Shown here: positions 5,285-6,564 of the stretch, piece by piece
How positions within the stretch are numbered: position 1 is the first letter of the stretch
Layout: every line of letters begins with the position of its first letter
Assembly (NCBI GenBank): GCA_018896595.1
Contig: JAHIME010000083.1
Span: 1 to 6,564 of the forward strand
Direction: 5' to 3'
Origin: Patescibacteria group bacterium
GTDB taxonomy: Bacteria; Patescibacteriota; Patescibacteriia; Patescibacteriales; VMTK01
DNA length: 6,564 bases
Notes under the pieces: model-generated
What the model saw: the letters and a program-made list of their open reading frames with translations, nothing else
The model's database searches: none
Told to the model about the DNA's origin: nothing
Position numbers and translations under genes: made by a program

Positions 5285-6564
5285 TTAATTTTTAACATCT
5301 CTTGTTTTATTGTTTCTTATCGCTTTGCGATAAAGCGCGATATACTTTTCCGCCGGAATTTCCCAAGAGTTTGATTCCTGCATCGCCCGCACCATTATAT
5401 CGCGCCAGGCCTGCTTGTATTTCATTGTTTCAATCGCCTTAATAATCGTGCCGTACAAAGAATACGGGTCAAATCTGCCAAAGGTAAAGCCCGTGCCCTT
5501 TTTGAGCAAAGGGTCAAAGTTCTTAACCGTATCGTAAAGCCCGCCGATTTTTCTGACAATCGGCGCGCAGCCGTAGCGCATGGCAATGAGCTGGTTGATG
5601 CCGCAGGGCTCGTGATGGGAAGGAAGCAAAAAAATATCGGAACCGGCGTATAGCAGAGTTTCATATTGCTGATTGTCCGAAAACGGCAGCCAGATTATTT
5701 TTTTAGGATATTTTTTATTATACTTTTTTAATTCGTTGATATACTTTTTATCTCCATCGCCCATAATAATCAATTGGATATCTAATTTTAACAAGGGCTG
5801 GAGAATTTTAAGTATGAGCTCAAAGCCCTTTTGAAAAGTTACGCGGGAAGTCGCGCAAAGCAGAGGAACTTCTTTATCGGCCGGCAAACCGAATTTTTTC
5901 TGCAAATATTCCTTGTTCAGTTTTTTGCGGTGGATTTTTTTATGATTATAATTTTTGAATAAGCCGGGATCGTTTTGGGGATTATAAGCGTTGTAGTCAA
6001 TGCCGTTGACTATGCCGAACAATCTGTCTTCGCGGTTTTTTAAAACGCGGTGCAAGTCCTGGCCGAATTTTTTCGTCATTATTTCTTCGCGGTATTGTTC
6101 GCTTACGGTGTTGATGGCATCGGCTGAAAGAATCGCCCTTTTGGCGAAATTAATATTTTCAATATCGGGGTCGGCGATATGGGGAATTCTTTTCCGCCCA
6201 TAATCCTTCTTTTTAATCGGCACTTCCCACCAATTTTGGCCGAATTGAAAAGCAAGATTATGAATAGTAAAGATAGTCTTGGCTTTGCGCAAAGTTTTTG
6301 AGTAGCGGAAGTCGGTCTTTAAATAAAAAGAAATCAAGCCAGCCTGCCAATCGTGGCAATGGACGATATCGGCTTCAAACTTCAGCAGGGAAATTAATTT
6401 TAAAGCCGCCACGTCAAAAATCAGAAAACGGGCGTTTTCGTGGCCTGAACCGTAAAGCTGCTTGCGCTGGGAAAAATATTTTTTGTTTTCAATAAAATAA
6501 ACCGGCAAATCTTCCATTAAATAGCCCTTCCAATAATTAACGCGGACCGCTTCTTTGGAATTCA
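5285..6564 (-). CDS. glgA: Glycogen/starch synthase, GT5 family (copy 2), N-terminus cut by right edge
   Basis: This second GT5 synthase would elongate alpha-1,4-glucan from a nucleotide-glucose donor. An ATG at 6517 gives 410 residues, but the frame is open upstream to the window edge (..EAVRVNYWKGYL before MEDLPVYF). That matches the family segment leading to the PVYFI..KYF..R..LYG block. The true start and the KxGGL loop therefore lie outside the window, roughly 80-100 residues further. Counting from Met at 6517, HCHDWQAGL is at 53-61, FTIHNLAF at 83-90, NGID at 171-174, SRVTFQKGFE at 224-233 (Arg225, Lys230), HHEPCGINQLIAMRYG at 301-316 (Glu303, Cys305), and the C-terminal SWEIPAEKYIALY at 384-396. 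All visible catalytic blocks are intact. Its sequence differs clearly from copy 1 outside these blocks, including WWEVPIKKKDYGRKRIPH after the IHN motif. It ends at a TAA (5287-5285), 16 nt before the preferred GH57 start, so the two are probably cotranscribed. Confidence 0.95.
   Translation of the reverse strand, partial: NSKEAVRVNYWKGYLMEDLPVYFIENKKYFSQRKQLYGSGHENARFLIFDVAALKLISLLKFEADIVHCHDWQAGLISFYLKTDFRYSKTLRKAKTIFTIHNLAFQFGQNWWEVPIKKKDYGRKRIPHIADPDIENINFAKRAILSADAINTVSEQYREEIMTKKFGQDLHRVLKNREDRLFGIVNGIDYNAYNPQNDPGLFKNYNHKKIHRKKLNKEYLQKKFGLPADKEVPLLCATSRVTFQKGFELILKILQPLLKLDIQLIIMGDGDKKYINELKKYNKKYPKKIIWLPFSDNQQYETLLYAGSDIFLLPSHHEPCGINQLIAMRYGCAPIVRKIGGLYDTVKNFDPLLKKGTGFTFGRFDPYSLYGTIIKAIETMKYKQAWRDIMVRAMQESNSWEIPAEKYIALYRKAIRNNKTRDVKN

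Noticed and set aside
5422..5664. Minus-strand 80-codon frame inside glgA copy 2
   Set aside because: It is an alternative frame of the EPCG-containing C-terminal domain and shows no independent motif.
6000..6495. Plus-strand frames of 67 and 65 codons opposite glgA copy 2
   Set aside because: They are antisense shadows of conserved GT5 sequence.

Overview
The window is an AT-rich (roughly 35-45% GC by eye) bacterial segment in which every convincing gene lies on the minus strand, so transcription runs right to left. The standard bacterial code fits: all frames are open, stops are TAA or TAG, and no TGA has to be read as sense. Compact spacing, AT-rich leaders with little Shine-Dalgarno signal, and starch/glycogen genes combined with a small GH57 protein would suit a Patescibacteria (CPR/Parcubacteria-like) genome. 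That assignment is a low-confidence inference, because no phylogenetic marker is present.

Layout in transcription order. (1) 6564-5285: a glycogen/starch synthase (GT5, glgA copy 2) whose N-terminus, including the KxGGL loop, lies beyond the right edge. (2) 5268-4102: a compact glycoside hydrolase family 57 protein with all five conserved GH57 regions. (3) 4099-3068: an aminoglycoside-phosphotransferase-fold small-molecule kinase that starts 2 nt after the GH57 stop. (4) 3067-2872: the only sizeable intergenic gap (196 bp), mostly filled by an AT-rich imperfect inverted repeat of about 120 bp. (5) 2871-2008: a PHP-domain metallophosphoesterase. (6) 1982-1410: a small, notably AT-rich P-loop kinase resembling thymidylate kinase. 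(7) 1376-1: a second GT5 glycogen synthase (glgA copy 1), complete at its N-terminus and running off the left edge about 458 codons in.

Genes 1-3 look like one translationally coupled alpha-glucan unit: chain elongation from a nucleotide-activated glucose, remodelling by GH57, and a kinase that may phosphorylate a sugar or related small molecule. Genes 5-7 form a second close-packed run, separated from the first by the inverted repeat, and they end in another glycogen synthase. The main oddities are the two divergent GT5 synthases about 4 kb apart, substitutions at two expected metal ligands in the PHP protein, the inverted-repeat element, and the AT-rich P-loop kinase between carbohydrate genes. 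I see no CRISPR array, tRNA, rRNA, transposase or phage gene, and no clear evidence of a wholly new system.
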